From assembly GCF_900215205.1 (NCBI RefSeq), contig NZ_OBDY01000003.1, forward strand, positions 296,993-360,992: a DNA stretch of 64,000 bases, read 5' to 3'. Every line of letters begins with the position of its first letter. The first letter of the stretch is position 1. Positions 53,228-62,580 of the stretch are shown here, piece after piece. Made by a program: the position numbers and the translations under genes. The notes under the pieces were generated by a model. That model was not told where the DNA came from, made no database searches, and was given only the letters and a program-made list of their open reading frames with translations. Source of the DNA: Paractinoplanes atraurantiacus. Lineage in GTDB: Bacteria > Actinomycetota > Actinomycetes > Mycobacteriales > Micromonosporaceae.

Positions 53228-54922
53228 TTATCGCTTCCTCGTTGTGAGCCAGATTGCCGTGGGGGCCAGGCAGACGGCCAGGTTCAAGCTGGGCCACAGC
53301 CACATCGCGCCGTCCACGTGATGCCCGATCGGCGCGCTGGCCAGCAGGACGGCATAGAAGGCCGCCCACACCAGCCCGTGCCGAAAGGTGCTCAGCCGGT
53401 CGGGGCTGGTCGAATCGCCCTTGGGAGTAACGACGAACCCGGCCCGGCGGCGCAGCACGGCCCCGACGTACGAGCTCACATAGACCGGCGCGCACAGCGT
53501 GGACGCGATCATCCCGGTGAGCCCCGACGACCCGGCCACCTCGTGCGGCGAGACGTTGTGCCGCCGGTTGAACAGGTAGAGCCCCACCTGGAAGAGCGCG
53601 GCGTCCACGTACAACATCAGCCACACCTCGGCCGGCACCTGCACACCCTTGGCCCCGAGGATCAGATAGCAGGTCGCGTTCACGGCACCCAGCACCCAGG
53701 CCAGCGCGGTCAGCGGGTAGTACGACATCAGCAGCCCGTAGTGCACGCTGCGCTTGAACCCGAGCCGCCACGCCAGCCGCCAGAACTTCGTCACGACGAC
53801 CTCGTCGGTGCCCCGCGACCAACGGTGCTGCTGGCTGAAATAGTCGGTCCAGGACGACGGCCCCTCACCGACCGCCAGCACGTCGGGCGTATACACCGAC
53901 CGCCACCGCTTGCCGGTCTCCGGATTCTTGGCGGCGTGCACGGCCAGGCTGGTCGCCATGTCCTCGGTGATCGAGTCCTGCAACCCCCCAACTGCTTTCA
54001 GGGCATTGATGCGTACGGCGTTGTTGGTGCCCACGAGCATCGCGATGCCGTGCTTATTGCCTGCACGCTGCAGCAGCGAATGGAAAAGATATTGCTGCGA
54101 CTCCGCCCACCGCGTGACCACGTTGTCGTAGTTGCCGTAGATCTGCGGCCCGACCACGAAGGCGACATCCTCGTCGTGGAAGTAGCCGAGCAGCCGCTCA
54201 CAGAAGTTCGGCAGGGGCACATGATCCGGATCAACAGACACGAAGACGTCGTACGCGTCCCCGTGCCGATCCACCCAGGCGTTGTAATTGCCGTGCTTGG
54301 TGCGAGCCTTGAAAGCGCCGGATGCTTGGTTGTACGCCTCGACGCCCTTCCGCGAGAAATGGCGCACCCCGAGCCGCGCGCACATCCCCCGGACGTCGTC
54401 GTCATCGCCTTCGTCGAGCAGCCACACCTCGTACACCCCGGCATGACGCACCTGCCGGGCCGCCCAGAGGGTCCGCTCGACCATGTCGATCGGTTCCTTG
54501 CCCGGCACGATCGTCGTCAGAAAGGCCACCCGGAGATCCGCCGGCGGCGTCAGGGGTTGCGGGTCACGTGCCCACAGCGTGGCCAGACACAGCGTGACCA
54601 CATTGACCAGCCGAAACAGCTCGATCAGAGCGGTCGCCACGACCATGACAACGGTCGCACCGAACAGCCAGGGCCGCATGCCCCGATCAGGCAACTCGAT
54701 GGACGACACCAGCCAGAAGAAGAAGGTCGTCTCAAACGCAAACGCCAACACGGTAATGGCCAGCGTCGTCAGCGGCCGCCGCCTCGCAAGCCGCCGCATC
54801 CGTATCCGCGTGCCATCTCCCGCCGGCACGAGGGGCGCCCCAGCAAGCACGCTGTAGGCCGGATAGTCATACCGATTGGCAAACGTGACCGTCTCACCGG
54901 AGAGCGCGGGATGTACGGGCAC
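53228..54922 (-). CDS. cslA: CslA-type cellulose-synthase-like glycosyltransferase
   Basis: The protein has 564 residues from GTG 54922 (AGGGT nine bases upstream; longer in-frame starts exist). Two membrane helices (about 45-95) are followed by the cytoplasmic GT2 domain with LLDEGDDDD, SVDPDHV, SITEDM and QQHRWSRG (the D, DxD, TED and QxxRW motifs). Four to five C-terminal membrane helices follow. It makes a beta-1,4-linked glycan at hyphal tips in Streptomyces. It is the first gene of the cslA-glxA-cslZ operon. Confidence 0.93.
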   Translation of the reverse strand: MPVHPALSGETVTFANRYDYPAYSVLAGAPLVPAGDGTRIRMRRLARRRPLTTLAITVLAFAFETTFFFWLVSSIELPDRGMRPWLFGATVVMVVATALIELFRLVNVVTLCLATLWARDPQPLTPPADLRVAFLTTIVPGKEPIDMVERTLWAARQVRHAGVYEVWLLDEGDDDDVRGMCARLGVRHFSRKGVEAYNQASGAFKARTKHGNYNAWVDRHGDAYDVFVSVDPDHVPLPNFCERLLGYFHDEDVAFVVGPQIYGNYDNVVTRWAESQQYLFHSLLQRAGNKHGIAMLVGTNNAVRINALKAVGGLQDSITEDMATSLAVHAAKNPETGKRWRSVYTPDVLAVGEGPSSWTDYFSQQHRWSRGTDEVVVTKFWRLAWRLGFKRSVHYGLLMSYYPLTALAWVLGAVNATCYLILGAKGVQVPAEVWLMLYVDAALFQVGLYLFNRRHNVSPHEVAGSSGLTGMIASTLCAPVYVSSYVGAVLRRRAGFVVTPKGDSTSPDRLSTFRHGLVWAAFYAVLLASAPIGHHVDGAMWLWPSLNLAVCLAPTAIWLTTRKR

Positions 54923-55089
54923 CTTGACGCGACCCTGCAAAACCCACAGCCTCCCCCGAGCGCCCAACAACGTCCGGGGAGTCTTAGGGAGATTTCAGGC
55001 ATCGCAACGCACACTTTGTCCGATATAGACGACCTTGCACCTCCCTCCGGCGCCGACGCGCCAATGATCGAGAGGTACGAAACTCGCGA

Positions 55090-55432
55090 GTGCCTCTGCC
55101 CGCGCTGAGAGCGGCGGCCCTTCGGTCGTGGGCGGAGCTCCTCGCTCTGGCGGACCCGGAGACGAACGGTGCCCGTCGCGTTTCTTCTGGTCCTCCGCGA
55201 TATGCGCAGCAAGAGTGGCGAGGAGGATCCGCCCTGGCTCACCACGTCGCAGAAGCAGCGGCATGGATTCTCGGAGGACAGCTGGACGCGGGCGACCAAG
55301 GAGCTCGAGTCCGACAACTTGCTGATCACGAAAAGGACGCCGCAGGGCAGGGAGATCGACTTCCGGCGGCTGAACGAGGAGCGGCGCCCCGGGAGCAGGT
55401 CCCGGGGCGCCGATGGGGTCAGTTGCGGGTGA
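55090..55432 (+). pseudogene. Relic of a winged-helix-like protein gene
   Basis: Frame one reads LRSWAELLALADPETN and then degenerates. A second frame, starting near 55169, continues VPVAFLLVLRDMRSKSGEED and the helix-like TKELESDNLLITKR, to a TGA at 55432. Both parts look like pieces of one HTH-type protein with a frameshift near 55150-55170 and no proper N-terminus. The end overlaps the terminator of the opposite gene. Function is lost. Confidence 0.4.
55383..55411 (-). terminator. Strong hairpin terminator after the GH87 gene
   Basis: Perfect 12-bp arms GGCGCCCCGGGA and TCCCGGGGCGCC enclose a 5-base loop, 8 bp past the GH87 stop. No T-run follows, as is usual for actinomycete terminators. 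Confidence 0.75.
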
Positions 55433-58400
55433 TGGTGAACTGGGAGCCGGGCTGGATTACCACGTCTCCGGTGGCGGAATTGGTGATTGTCACGTTTGTC
55501 AGGGTGGCGTTTCCTCGTGCGCCGCTCATGGCCAGCACGCCCGCGCCGTTGTTCGACTTGTCGATGCGGACGTTGGTCACGGCGACGTTGGGCATGTTGC
55601 CGCCGCCTGTCTTGAACTGGATGCCGTCGTATGTGGAGTCCAGGATCTCCGTGTCGCGGATCGTCACGCCGACGATGTCCTTCGATGACGGGAACAGCGT
55701 GATGGCGCCGAACTCCTGGTCCTCGTTCCAGAAGACGCCGCCGGCCCGGTAGAGGCCGTTGTTGGCGATCAGCGTCGTCCCCGTGAAGGGCAGCGGGTCG
55801 TGGTCCGTGGCCAGCATGATGCCGGGGTAGTTCATCGTGTCGGCGATGATGTTGTTTTCGATGGAGTTGCCGAAGCCTCCGTAGATGGCCGCGCCGTTCG
55901 CCCGCCACGGCAACTGGATGGTGTTGTTGACGAAGTGGTTGTTCGAGGCCACGTCGACCGACGTGTCCTTGACGCGCGGGTTGGCCCAGACCGCCAGCGC
56001 GTCGTCGCCATTGGTGCGGAACGACGAGTTGAAGACCCTCGAGTTTCGGGTGCCGTTGCTGAAGTTGATGCCGTCCGCGTACGTGTCGCGGATGCGCATT
56101 CCCGTGAATTCGACGTTGTCGCCCGGGTTCCAGTAGGCCGGCGTGTCCGAGTAATCGCGGCCGACCCAGGCGCCGACGTTCGTGTGCTCGATCCAGACGT
56201 TGCTGATCTTCGTGTTCTTGCCGAGGCGGCCGTTGATGCCGTGGCCGCGGTTGGCCCTGTTCGTGGTCATGCCGAAGATGGCCAGGTCGGAGATCTGCGT
56301 GTTGTCGTCGATGTCGAAGCCGACGTTGCCCTCGTGCGGGTGGTTGATGTTGCCGACCACGTTCTGCGGTTCCGTGTTCGTGTAGAGCTGCGTGTGCCAC
56401 ATGCCCGCGCCGCGGATGACCACGTTGCGGATGCCCTTCTGGTTCCACTGGCCGCGGGCCGGGTCCGGCGACAGGATCTTCTGTTCCTGGCGCCATTGGC
56501 CGGCCGGGATCCAGACGCAGCTGATCACGCCGTTCTCGTCGTCGGTCACCGCGCGCTGGATCGCCGCCGTGTCGTCGAGGCCGTCGTTCGGCACGGCGCC
56601 GTACGAGGTGATCGACGTGCAGCCGGCGGGCTGGGACAGGGCCGGTGCGACCTGTTCCAGGTCGACCAGGTCGATCACGTAGAACGCCGCGGTGTCACCG
56701 GCGTCGCGCTGCAATTTGAATCGGGTGCCGGCCGGATACGACGTGGACAGCAGCGCGTGCGATTCGTCGAAGAGGCGCCGCGCGTCGGCCGACGGCGTGT
56801 TCGACAGTGATTCCGTGTCGTCCGACGTGCCGTACAGCCAACTGTTGCGTGACGACAGGGTCAGCTTCTGCACGAACTGGTCGTTCGCGTAGAGGCTGAT
56901 CGTCGCCGATTGCCCGCCACCGCCCGGTGCGTCCGGGATGGAGTTGCGGACGACGATCGAGTTGGCCTGGTTGGCCGACGTGAACTGCACGTACTGGCCG
57001 GTCGCGGTCAGTCGCACCGATTTGCGGCCCGACGATTCCGTACCGAAATTGGTGTGCCCGAACGTCCTTTTCGCGTCCGCCTCGACCAGGGTTCCGGTGT
57101 ACGTTCCGCTCTCCGCCTCATAGGAGACGTAGGGAACAGCCGCTCCGCGGCCCACCACGACCGATTGTGTACGCGTGTTGTTGTTCTCGTTCGTCTCGGC
57201 GACCACGTTCGTCGCGTCGGCGATGGCCGTGATCGTGGCCCCGCCGCTGGCCGCCGTCCACGTGCCGACGGTGACGGTGGCGGTCGCACCGGCGGCGATG
57301 GCCCCGGTGGTGGCGTTCAGCGTGGTGCTGCCGACCGTGACCCGGGTGACGGAGGCCGCGGCTGCACTCGTACCCCTGTTGTTGACCGCGACCGAGAAGC
57401 TCACCGGCGCACCCACCGCGGGGTTGGCCGGTGTCGGCGTCACGCTGGTGACCTGCAGGTCCGGGCCCGGCGCCTGGGCGACGACGAGCGGCGACGACGC
57501 GGTCAGGGTGTTGTTGTCGTTGCTGAGCTCGGCCACCGTGTCGGCCGGGTCGACGACCGCGGAGACCTGGTAGCTGCCCTGGGCCCGGCGCCCGGCGTTG
57601 ACCTGGACGGTCGCGGTCGCGCCGGCCGTCAGCGATCCGACATTCGCGCTTCCGACGACATTTCCATTCAGCCGTACGTCGACTGAAGTGGCCCCCGCGG
57701 TCGCGGAGCCCGCGTTGCGCACCGTGGCCGAGACGGTGACCGCCGTGGCCTCGTCCGGCGACGAGGGTGACCAGGTCACGGAGGTGACCGTCAGGTCGGG
57801 GTTGGGCGCCCACGTGCCGAGGACCTGGAGCTCGGCGACCTGGCCGCCGGGTGCCCCGGTGTTGCTGAAGAACTGGAGCTGGAGGTCGGCGACGCGGCCG
57901 GTGACCGGGATGGTCACGGTGTTGCCGCCGGCGAAGGCGTAGTCGGCTCGGGCCTTGAGCGAGGTGTAGCCGGAGGCGCCCTGGGCGCGGCCGAGGACCT
58001 GGATGCCCTGGGTGCGCGGGCCCCAGGCCGAGTCCGGGTTGAGCTTCACGACGACGCCGGTGACGTCGGCGTTGGCGCCGAGCCGCGTGGTCAGCGTGGC
58101 CGGGAAGCCGTTGGACTCCCAGTAGGTGGCCAGGTTGTTGTCGTTGGCGTCGGGCGCCGTGAAGTTGAAGACGCTCGAGGACGCCTCCATCGCCTTGCCC
58201 GCGGCCAGGTTCGTTCCCGAAGGAGGGGGTTCCTGGCCTCCGCTTACCCCATATATCTCCAGCTCGGACAATTGGGCCGCGGGCCACCCGCTGTTGGCGG
58301 TGATGGTGACACGGACATAACGGACGCTGGCCGCCGTGAAGTCGATGGTGACGGTATTGCCGGACGCCGGGTTGAAGGTCCGGCCGGCCGATCCGGACAA

Positions 58401-58748
58401 ATCAGACCATGTGCTGTTGTTCGTGCTGCCCTGCACGCTGAGCGTCTGAGTACGGGTGGCCCAGGCCGACGAGGGCGGCAGCTTCAGCTTGACCTGGTCG
58501 ATGGCGGTGGTGGCGCCCAGGTCGACCTGGACCCAGTGCGGGAAGGCGTTGTTCGGGCCCTCCCAGTAGGTGTCGGCGTTGCCGTCGTTGACGTTGGACG
58601 CCACGTACGGCCCGTTGACCGCGCTGGCCGCCGCCGCCTTGCCGGGGGCGAGGTTGGGGCCGCCCGCGGCGTGCGCCGCGCCCGGCGAGAGCCCGGCGGC
58701 GACCAGCACGGCCACCGCGACTCCGGCGAACAGTCGTCGTCTTCTCAT
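55419..58748 (-). CDS. Secreted GH87 alpha-1,3-glucanase with discoidin and CARDB
   Basis: The protein has 1109 residues from ATG 58748 (AGAGG six bases upstream). Order: signal peptide (to about 29), two F5/8 type C (discoidin) domains (about 30-165 and 175-315), two CARDB domains (about 320-530), a CBM6-like domain (about 535-695), then a right-handed beta-helix (about 700-1109). Asp892 (TYADGINF), Asp915 and Asp916 (NGDDALAVW) have exactly the 23-24 residue spacing of the three catalytic Asp of GH87 enzymes. It would hydrolyse alpha-1,3-glucan of fungal walls or biofilms. A hairpin terminator follows. Confidence 0.9.
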   Translation of the reverse strand: MRRRRLFAGVAVAVLVAAGLSPGAAHAAGGPNLAPGKAAAASAVNGPYVASNVNDGNADTYWEGPNNAFPHWVQVDLGATTAIDQVKLKLPPSSAWATRTQTLSVQGSTNNSTWSDLSGSAGRTFNPASGNTVTIDFTAASVRYVRVTITANSGWPAAQLSELEIYGVSGGQEPPPSGTNLAAGKAMEASSSVFNFTAPDANDNNLATYWESNGFPATLTTRLGANADVTGVVVKLNPDSAWGPRTQGIQVLGRAQGASGYTSLKARADYAFAGGNTVTIPVTGRVADLQLQFFSNTGAPGGQVAELQVLGTWAPNPDLTVTSVTWSPSSPDEATAVTVSATVRNAGSATAGATSVDVRLNGNVVGSANVGSLTAGATATVQVNAGRRAQGSYQVSAVVDPADTVAELSNDNNTLTASSPLVVAQAPGPDLQVTSVTPTPANPAVGAPVSFSVAVNNRGTSAAAASVTRVTVGSTTLNATTGAIAAGATATVTVGTWTAASGGATITAIADATNVVAETNENNNTRTQSVVVGRGAAVPYVSYEAESGTYTGTLVEADAKRTFGHTNFGTESSGRKSVRLTATGQYVQFTSANQANSIVVRNSIPDAPGGGGQSATISLYANDQFVQKLTLSSRNSWLYGTSDDTESLSNTPSADARRLFDESHALLSTSYPAGTRFKLQRDAGDTAAFYVIDLVDLEQVAPALSQPAGCTSITSYGAVPNDGLDDTAAIQRAVTDDENGVISCVWIPAGQWRQEQKILSPDPARGQWNQKGIRNVVIRGAGMWHTQLYTNTEPQNVVGNINHPHEGNVGFDIDDNTQISDLAIFGMTTNRANRGHGINGRLGKNTKISNVWIEHTNVGAWVGRDYSDTPAYWNPGDNVEFTGMRIRDTYADGINFSNGTRNSRVFNSSFRTNGDDALAVWANPRVKDTSVDVASNNHFVNNTIQLPWRANGAAIYGGFGNSIENNIIADTMNYPGIMLATDHDPLPFTGTTLIANNGLYRAGGVFWNEDQEFGAITLFPSSKDIVGVTIRDTEILDSTYDGIQFKTGGGNMPNVAVTNVRIDKSNNGAGVLAMSGARGNATLTNVTITNSATGDVVIQPGSQFTITRN

Positions 58749-58913
58749 GAAGGCCTCTGTTCTGCAGATGCCGGCCGCCAGGGTTCGGGGGTCCTGACGG
58801 CCGGCCGGGGATGGAGGGGAGTCCTGCCCCGAAGATTCGGCCGTCTCCATGAAAATTGCGTGGAGCCTGCCGAGTTTTTTCGTGAGCAGGCATCCAAGGT
58901 TTCAGATGTGTGA
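58749..58913. promoter_or_regulatory. Leader of the GH87 gene
   Basis: These 165 bp lie between the sensor kinase stop and the GH87 start. An AT-rich part (58895-58913, GATGTGTGACTATTTCGTC) may hold the promoter. No ORF of note was seen. Confidence 0.35.
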
Positions 58914-59978
58914 CTATTTCGTCAACGGGTGCGGGAACGACACCTGAACCCGGAGGCCGTCGTGACCGGTCGAGGAGGCCGCGATGACCCCGTCGTGGGC
59001 GCGGGTGATCGAGCGGGCGATCGACAGGCCGAGGCCGGCGCCGCCGCTGTGGTCGATGCGGCCGCCGTGCAGCCGGCGGAACGGCTCGAACAGTGCCGAC
59101 ACCTCGCTCGGCGGCACGTCGTCGCCCGTGTTCGCCACGATCAGGGCGGGATCGTCGCCGACCCGTACGTCAATGGTCCCGCCTTGGCGGTTGTATTTGA
59201 TCGCGTTCTGCACGAGGTTGGTGACCAGGCGCTCCAGCAGCACCCGCTCGCCCTCGACGACCCGCGGGCTCAGCTCGCTGGTGATCGTCACGCCGGCCTC
59301 GTCCGCCCGCGACCGGTGGGCTTCGAGCACCTCGGCCGTGATCTCGTCGAGCCGCAGCGGCGAACGGGCCAGCAGGCCGCGATCGCTCTCGCTGAGCACC
59401 AGCAGGCCCTCGATCAGGCGCTCGTTGCGCTCGTTGGTCTCCAGCAACTGGGCCGTGAGCAGGGACAGCTGGTCCTCGCTGAGGGTGCGGGCCATGCCGA
59501 CCTCGATCAGCGTGCGCTGCACGGCGAGTGGGGTGCGCAGCTCGTGGGAGGCGTCCGCGGCGAAACGCCGCTGAGCCTCGTAGCCGACCGCGATGCGGTC
59601 CATCATGTCGTCGATCGCCCGGCCGAGCGCGCCCACCTCGTCCTTCGCCTCGGGCCGCAGGCGATAGCCGAGGTTCTGCGGGCCGACGTTCGCGATCACC
59701 GGGATCATCGTCTTCAGCGGGGCCAGGCACCACCGTACGGCCAGATAAGCCGCCGCCAGAAGCGCGACCAGCACGATCGTCACGGTGAGAATTGTCGGGA
59801 TGCTCGGATGGCGGAACAGCTGCCGGCAGACGGCCGACGGGCTGTCCGGGCCCGGAGTGACACACCACGACGGCCCGAAATCGTGCCACAAGGTCAAAAG
59901 CTGATCGGCCATTTCCCGTACGAACAGGGAGGCGAGCAGAAGCAGGGCGCACAGCGCCGTCACGCGGCGGCGGATCAT
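58914..59978 (-). CDS. Sensor histidine kinase
   Basis: The protein has 354 residues, and its ATG overlaps the regulator stop (ATGA). Two membrane helices (about 9-25 and 62-82) flank a short outside loop with two Cys (WCVTPGPDSPSAVCRQLF). A HAMP domain comes next, then HisKA with DASHELRTPLAVQRT and HATPase with NAIKYNRQGG, VANTGDDV and GGAGLGLSIA. The outside loop may sense redox or bind a ligand. It pairs with the upstream regulator and is encoded just before the GH87 gene, which it might control. Confidence 0.92.
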   Translation of the reverse strand: MIRRRVTALCALLLLASLFVREMADQLLTLWHDFGPSWCVTPGPDSPSAVCRQLFRHPSIPTILTVTIVLVALLAAAYLAVRWCLAPLKTMIPVIANVGPQNLGYRLRPEAKDEVGALGRAIDDMMDRIAVGYEAQRRFAADASHELRTPLAVQRTLIEVGMARTLSEDQLSLLTAQLLETNERNERLIEGLLVLSESDRGLLARSPLRLDEITAEVLEAHRSRADEAGVTITSELSPRVVEGERVLLERLVTNLVQNAIKYNRQGGTIDVRVGDDPALIVANTGDDVPPSEVSALFEPFRRLHGGRIDHSGGAGLGLSIARSITRAHDGVIAASSTGHDGLRVQVSFPHPLTK

Positions 59979-60670
59979 GAACCGAGTCGGTATCCCGCGC
60001 GCGGCACGGTGTGGATCACCGGCGGATCGCCCAGCTTGCGCCGAAGGGTCATCACGGTCATCCGCACGGTGTTGGTGAAGGGGTCGGCGTGCTCGTCCCA
60101 GGCCTGCTCGAGCAGGTCCTCGGCGCTGACCACCTGCCCGCCGGCGCGCAGCAGGACGTGCAGCACGGCGAACTCCTTGGGTGACAGCGAGAGGATCTGG
60201 CCGTCGCGGCTGGCCGTGTGCCGGGCGACATCGAGCACCACGCCGTCCTGCTCCAGGACAGGAGGAAGAGCTGGTCCCGTACGCCTCGACAACGCCTGCA
60301 ACCGGGCGACCAGCTCGGCGAAGGCGAACGGCTTGGTCAGGTAGTCGTCGGCGCCCAGGCCCAGCCCTTCGACCCGGTCCCGGATGCCGGCCGCCGCGGT
60401 CAGCAGCAGGACCCGGGTCGGCTGCTCCTGCTGCCCGATCCAGCGGCACACCTCGTCACCCGTGCGGCCCGGCATGTCGCGGTCGAGCACGGCCACGTCG
60501 TAGCGGTTGACGCCGAGCCGTTCGATGGCCGCCTCGCCGTCGTAGACCACGTCGACGGCCATGGCCAGCCGCCGCAGGCCCTCGGCCACGGTGTCGGCCA
60601 ACACCCGTTCGTCCTCCGCCACCAGCACTCGCACCGCGTCACGCTCGCACAGCTCGTATAAAGGATCCAT
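59975..60670 (-). CDS. OmpR-family response regulator
   Basis: The protein has 231 residues from ATG 60670 (GTG 60634 is an alternative that starts right at the receiver). The receiver carries the acidic pair (VAEDE), the phospho-site Asp in AVLDRDMPG, and LLTAAAG and TKPFAF. The C-terminal winged helix ends TVPRAGYRLGS. If ATG 60670 is used, codon 4 is TTA (60659-60661). It is divergent from the trypsin gene. With the kinase it forms a two-component system. Confidence 0.9.
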   Translation of the reverse strand: MDPLYELCERDAVRVLVAEDERVLADTVAEGLRRLAMAVDVVYDGEAAIERLGVNRYDVAVLDRDMPGRTGDEVCRWIGQQEQPTRVLLLTAAAGIRDRVEGLGLGADDYLTKPFAFAELVARLQALSRRTGPALPPVLEQDGVVLDVARHTASRDGQILSLSPKEFAVLHVLLRAGGQVVSAEDLLEQAWDEHADPFTNTVRMTVMTLRRKLGDPPVIHTVPRAGYRLGS

Positions 60671-60724
60671 AAGGGCGCTGCTGACGCCCGCCGGACTGCC
60701 CGATCACCACCATCGTCTCCTGTG

Positions 60725-61567
60725 ATGAGATTTCTTTCCGTGGTGTTCGCCGCTTTGATGGTCATCTGTCCGGCTTCGCCGGCGGCGGCGATCGCGTACG
60801 GCGAAAACGCGCGGGACGGCGCCTACCCGTTCGCGGTGCTGCTGACCATGAAGGGGCTGCCGACGACCGACGGCGGCTCGCGGGACAGCTCGTGCTCGGG
60901 CGCGCTCATCGCCGAGCGCTGGGTGATCACCGCCGGTCACTGCTTCCGCGACGCCAACGGCAAGCGGGTCAGCCGCCCGGTCGCCGACGAGACCATCGCC
61001 ACGATCGGCCGGATCAAGGTCAACGGCAAGGGCGGTCATGAGGTACGGGTCGTGGAGGTCCGCCAGTCGGACACCCACGACGTGGCGCTGGCCGAGCTCG
61101 CCTCACCGGTCACCGGCATCACCCCGCTGCGTCTCGCGACGACGGCGCCGGCTCCGGGCGAGACGGTCCGCCTCACGGGATTCGGGCTGACGACCAGAGA
61201 TGGTGAGTACGTCCCGGTGTCGCGCCTGCAGACGGGGCGCTTCCGCATCGACCACGTCGGCGACTCCCTGCTCGAGACGACCGGGGTGGCCCCGCACGAC
61301 GAGACGAGCCCGTGCCCGCACGACTCCGGCGGGCCGTACTTCCAGGAGCGCAAAGGTCAGGCTCCGGTGTTGGTGGCGGTGGTCAGCTCGGGGCCGGGCT
61401 GCCCGCACGCCGGTCCCGACCACAGCGCCCGGGTCGACAACATCAACGGCTGGATCACCACGACGATCACCACCGGGCCGTCGTCCTTCCCCGTGGGCTG
61501 GATCGTCGCTCTTGTCGTCGCGGCCATCGCGATCCTCTGGACCGTTCGCCGCCGTCGGCTACGTTGA
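60725..61567 (+). CDS. Membrane-anchored trypsin-like protease
   Basis: The protein has 280 residues. A signal peptide (FLSVVFAALMVICPASPAAA) is followed by an S1 trypsin domain with His (TAGHCF), Asp (HDVALAEL) and Ser (HDSGGPYF). A C-terminal membrane helix (about 255-272) with a basic tail (RRRRLR) anchors it outside the cell. No ribosome-binding site precedes the ATG; a GTG is directly before it. It lies divergent from the two-component system. Confidence 0.87.
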   Translation: MRFLSVVFAALMVICPASPAAAIAYGENARDGAYPFAVLLTMKGLPTTDGGSRDSSCSGALIAERWVITAGHCFRDANGKRVSRPVADETIATIGRIKVNGKGGHEVRVVEVRQSDTHDVALAELASPVTGITPLRLATTAPAPGETVRLTGFGLTTRDGEYVPVSRLQTGRFRIDHVGDSLLETTGVAPHDETSPCPHDSGGPYFQERKGQAPVLVAVVSSGPGCPHAGPDHSARVDNINGWITTTITTGPSSFPVGWIVALVVAAIAILWTVRRRRLR

Positions 61568-61572
61568 CCTTC

Positions 61573-61989
61573 GTGCTGGAAGAACGACCGTGGAAGCGGC
61601 CCCTGGGCGACGTCGCGGCGATCGTTTCCATCGGGGCGTTCTGGGCGGCGCACGACAACTGGATCGTCCAGCTGCTCTGCGCTCTCCTGATCGCCGGACT
61701 CGTAGCCGACCTCATCGTCGCCCTCCGGCCCCGGCGTGGCGTCACCGAGCCCGTGGCGCCGGCCGTCATCTCCCTGAGCCCGGGCGATGATCTGAAACTG
61801 GACGTCGGCCTCGGCGTCCTCGACATCCACATCAACGACCACCGCTACCGGGCCGAATACGACGAGGACGGCGAATCGGCCGGCGAGGCGATGGCGGCCG
61901 TCCAGGCTGAACTGCGGGCCGGGCGCACGATCACCGACCTGAACGCGTTCCTCGGGCCCACCCTCGTCTTCCGGGCCATGTCACGATAG
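61573..61989 (+). CDS. Hypothetical two-helix membrane protein
   Basis: The protein has 138 residues from GTG 61573; a TTG at 61564, overlapping the protease stop, is also possible. Two closely spaced membrane helices (about 12-50) are followed by an acidic soluble part (YRAEYDEDGESAGEAMAAVQ). No family is recognised. It probably belongs to the same operon as the trypsin gene. Confidence 0.65.
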   Translation: MLEERPWKRPLGDVAAIVSIGAFWAAHDNWIVQLLCALLIAGLVADLIVALRPRRGVTEPVAPAVISLSPGDDLKLDVGLGVLDIHINDHRYRAEYDEDGESAGEAMAAVQAELRAGRTITDLNAFLGPTLVFRAMSR

Positions 61990-62008
61990 GTGCCCGCCCG
62001 GACATGGG

Positions 62009-62578
62009 ATGAGCGTGAGCCCCGGTATCGAGCACGAGGAACGCTTCCGGCGCGTCTACAGCGCGAACTTCGACGCGCTCCTGGCGTATGCGCTGCGGCG
62101 CGTCGAGCAGCCGTCCGACGCGGCCGACGTGGTCGCCGAGACCTTTCTGATCGCCTGGCGGCGTACGGAAGAAATGCCCTTGGGTGAAGAGACCAGGCTC
62201 TGGCTGTACGGGGTCGCCCGGCGCGTCCTCGCCAACCATCACCGTGGCGGGGTCCGCCGGGCGCGGCTCGGCGACCTGCTGAGACAGCGGCTCACCCCGC
62301 CGGCACCGGCCGACCCCGGCCGCGAGGTGCCGGAACGGCTCGTGGTGTGGGCCGCCCTGGCCCGCCTCAACCCGATCGACCGCGAGGTGCTCACCCTGAC
62401 CATCTGGGAGGGACTGCAACCGCGCGAGGCGGCGGCCGTCCTGCAAGTGAGTCCCGAGACCGTCCGGGCGAGACTGTCCCGGGCCCGGGCGAAAATGCGC
62501 GACCTTCTCGGTAACGACCGGCGCACGGCCGGACATGTGCTCGACGTCCTGACCGCACCGACCCCCGAGGAGGCCTGA
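62009..62578 (+). CDS. ECF RNA polymerase sigma factor
   Basis: The protein has 189 residues from ATG 62009. Region 2 is clear (RVYSANFDALLAYALRR, DAADVVAETFLIAWRR, RLWLYGVARRVLANHHRG). Region 4 is also clear (LNPIDREVLTLTIWEG, then VSPETVRARLSRARAKMR). It is followed after 2 bp by a membrane protein gene, its probable regulator. Confidence 0.92.
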   Translation: MSVSPGIEHEERFRRVYSANFDALLAYALRRVEQPSDAADVVAETFLIAWRRTEEMPLGEETRLWLYGVARRVLANHHRGGVRRARLGDLLRQRLTPPAPADPGREVPERLVVWAALARLNPIDREVLTLTIWEGLQPREAAAVLQVSPETVRARLSRARAKMRDLLGNDRRTAGHVLDVLTAPTPEEA

Positions 62579-62580
62579 GA

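Noticed and set aside
51173..55108. 1311-codon plus-strand ORF opposite glxA and cslA
   Set aside because: Long only because GC-rich antisense frames lack stops; composition is unlike a protein and both real genes are intact.
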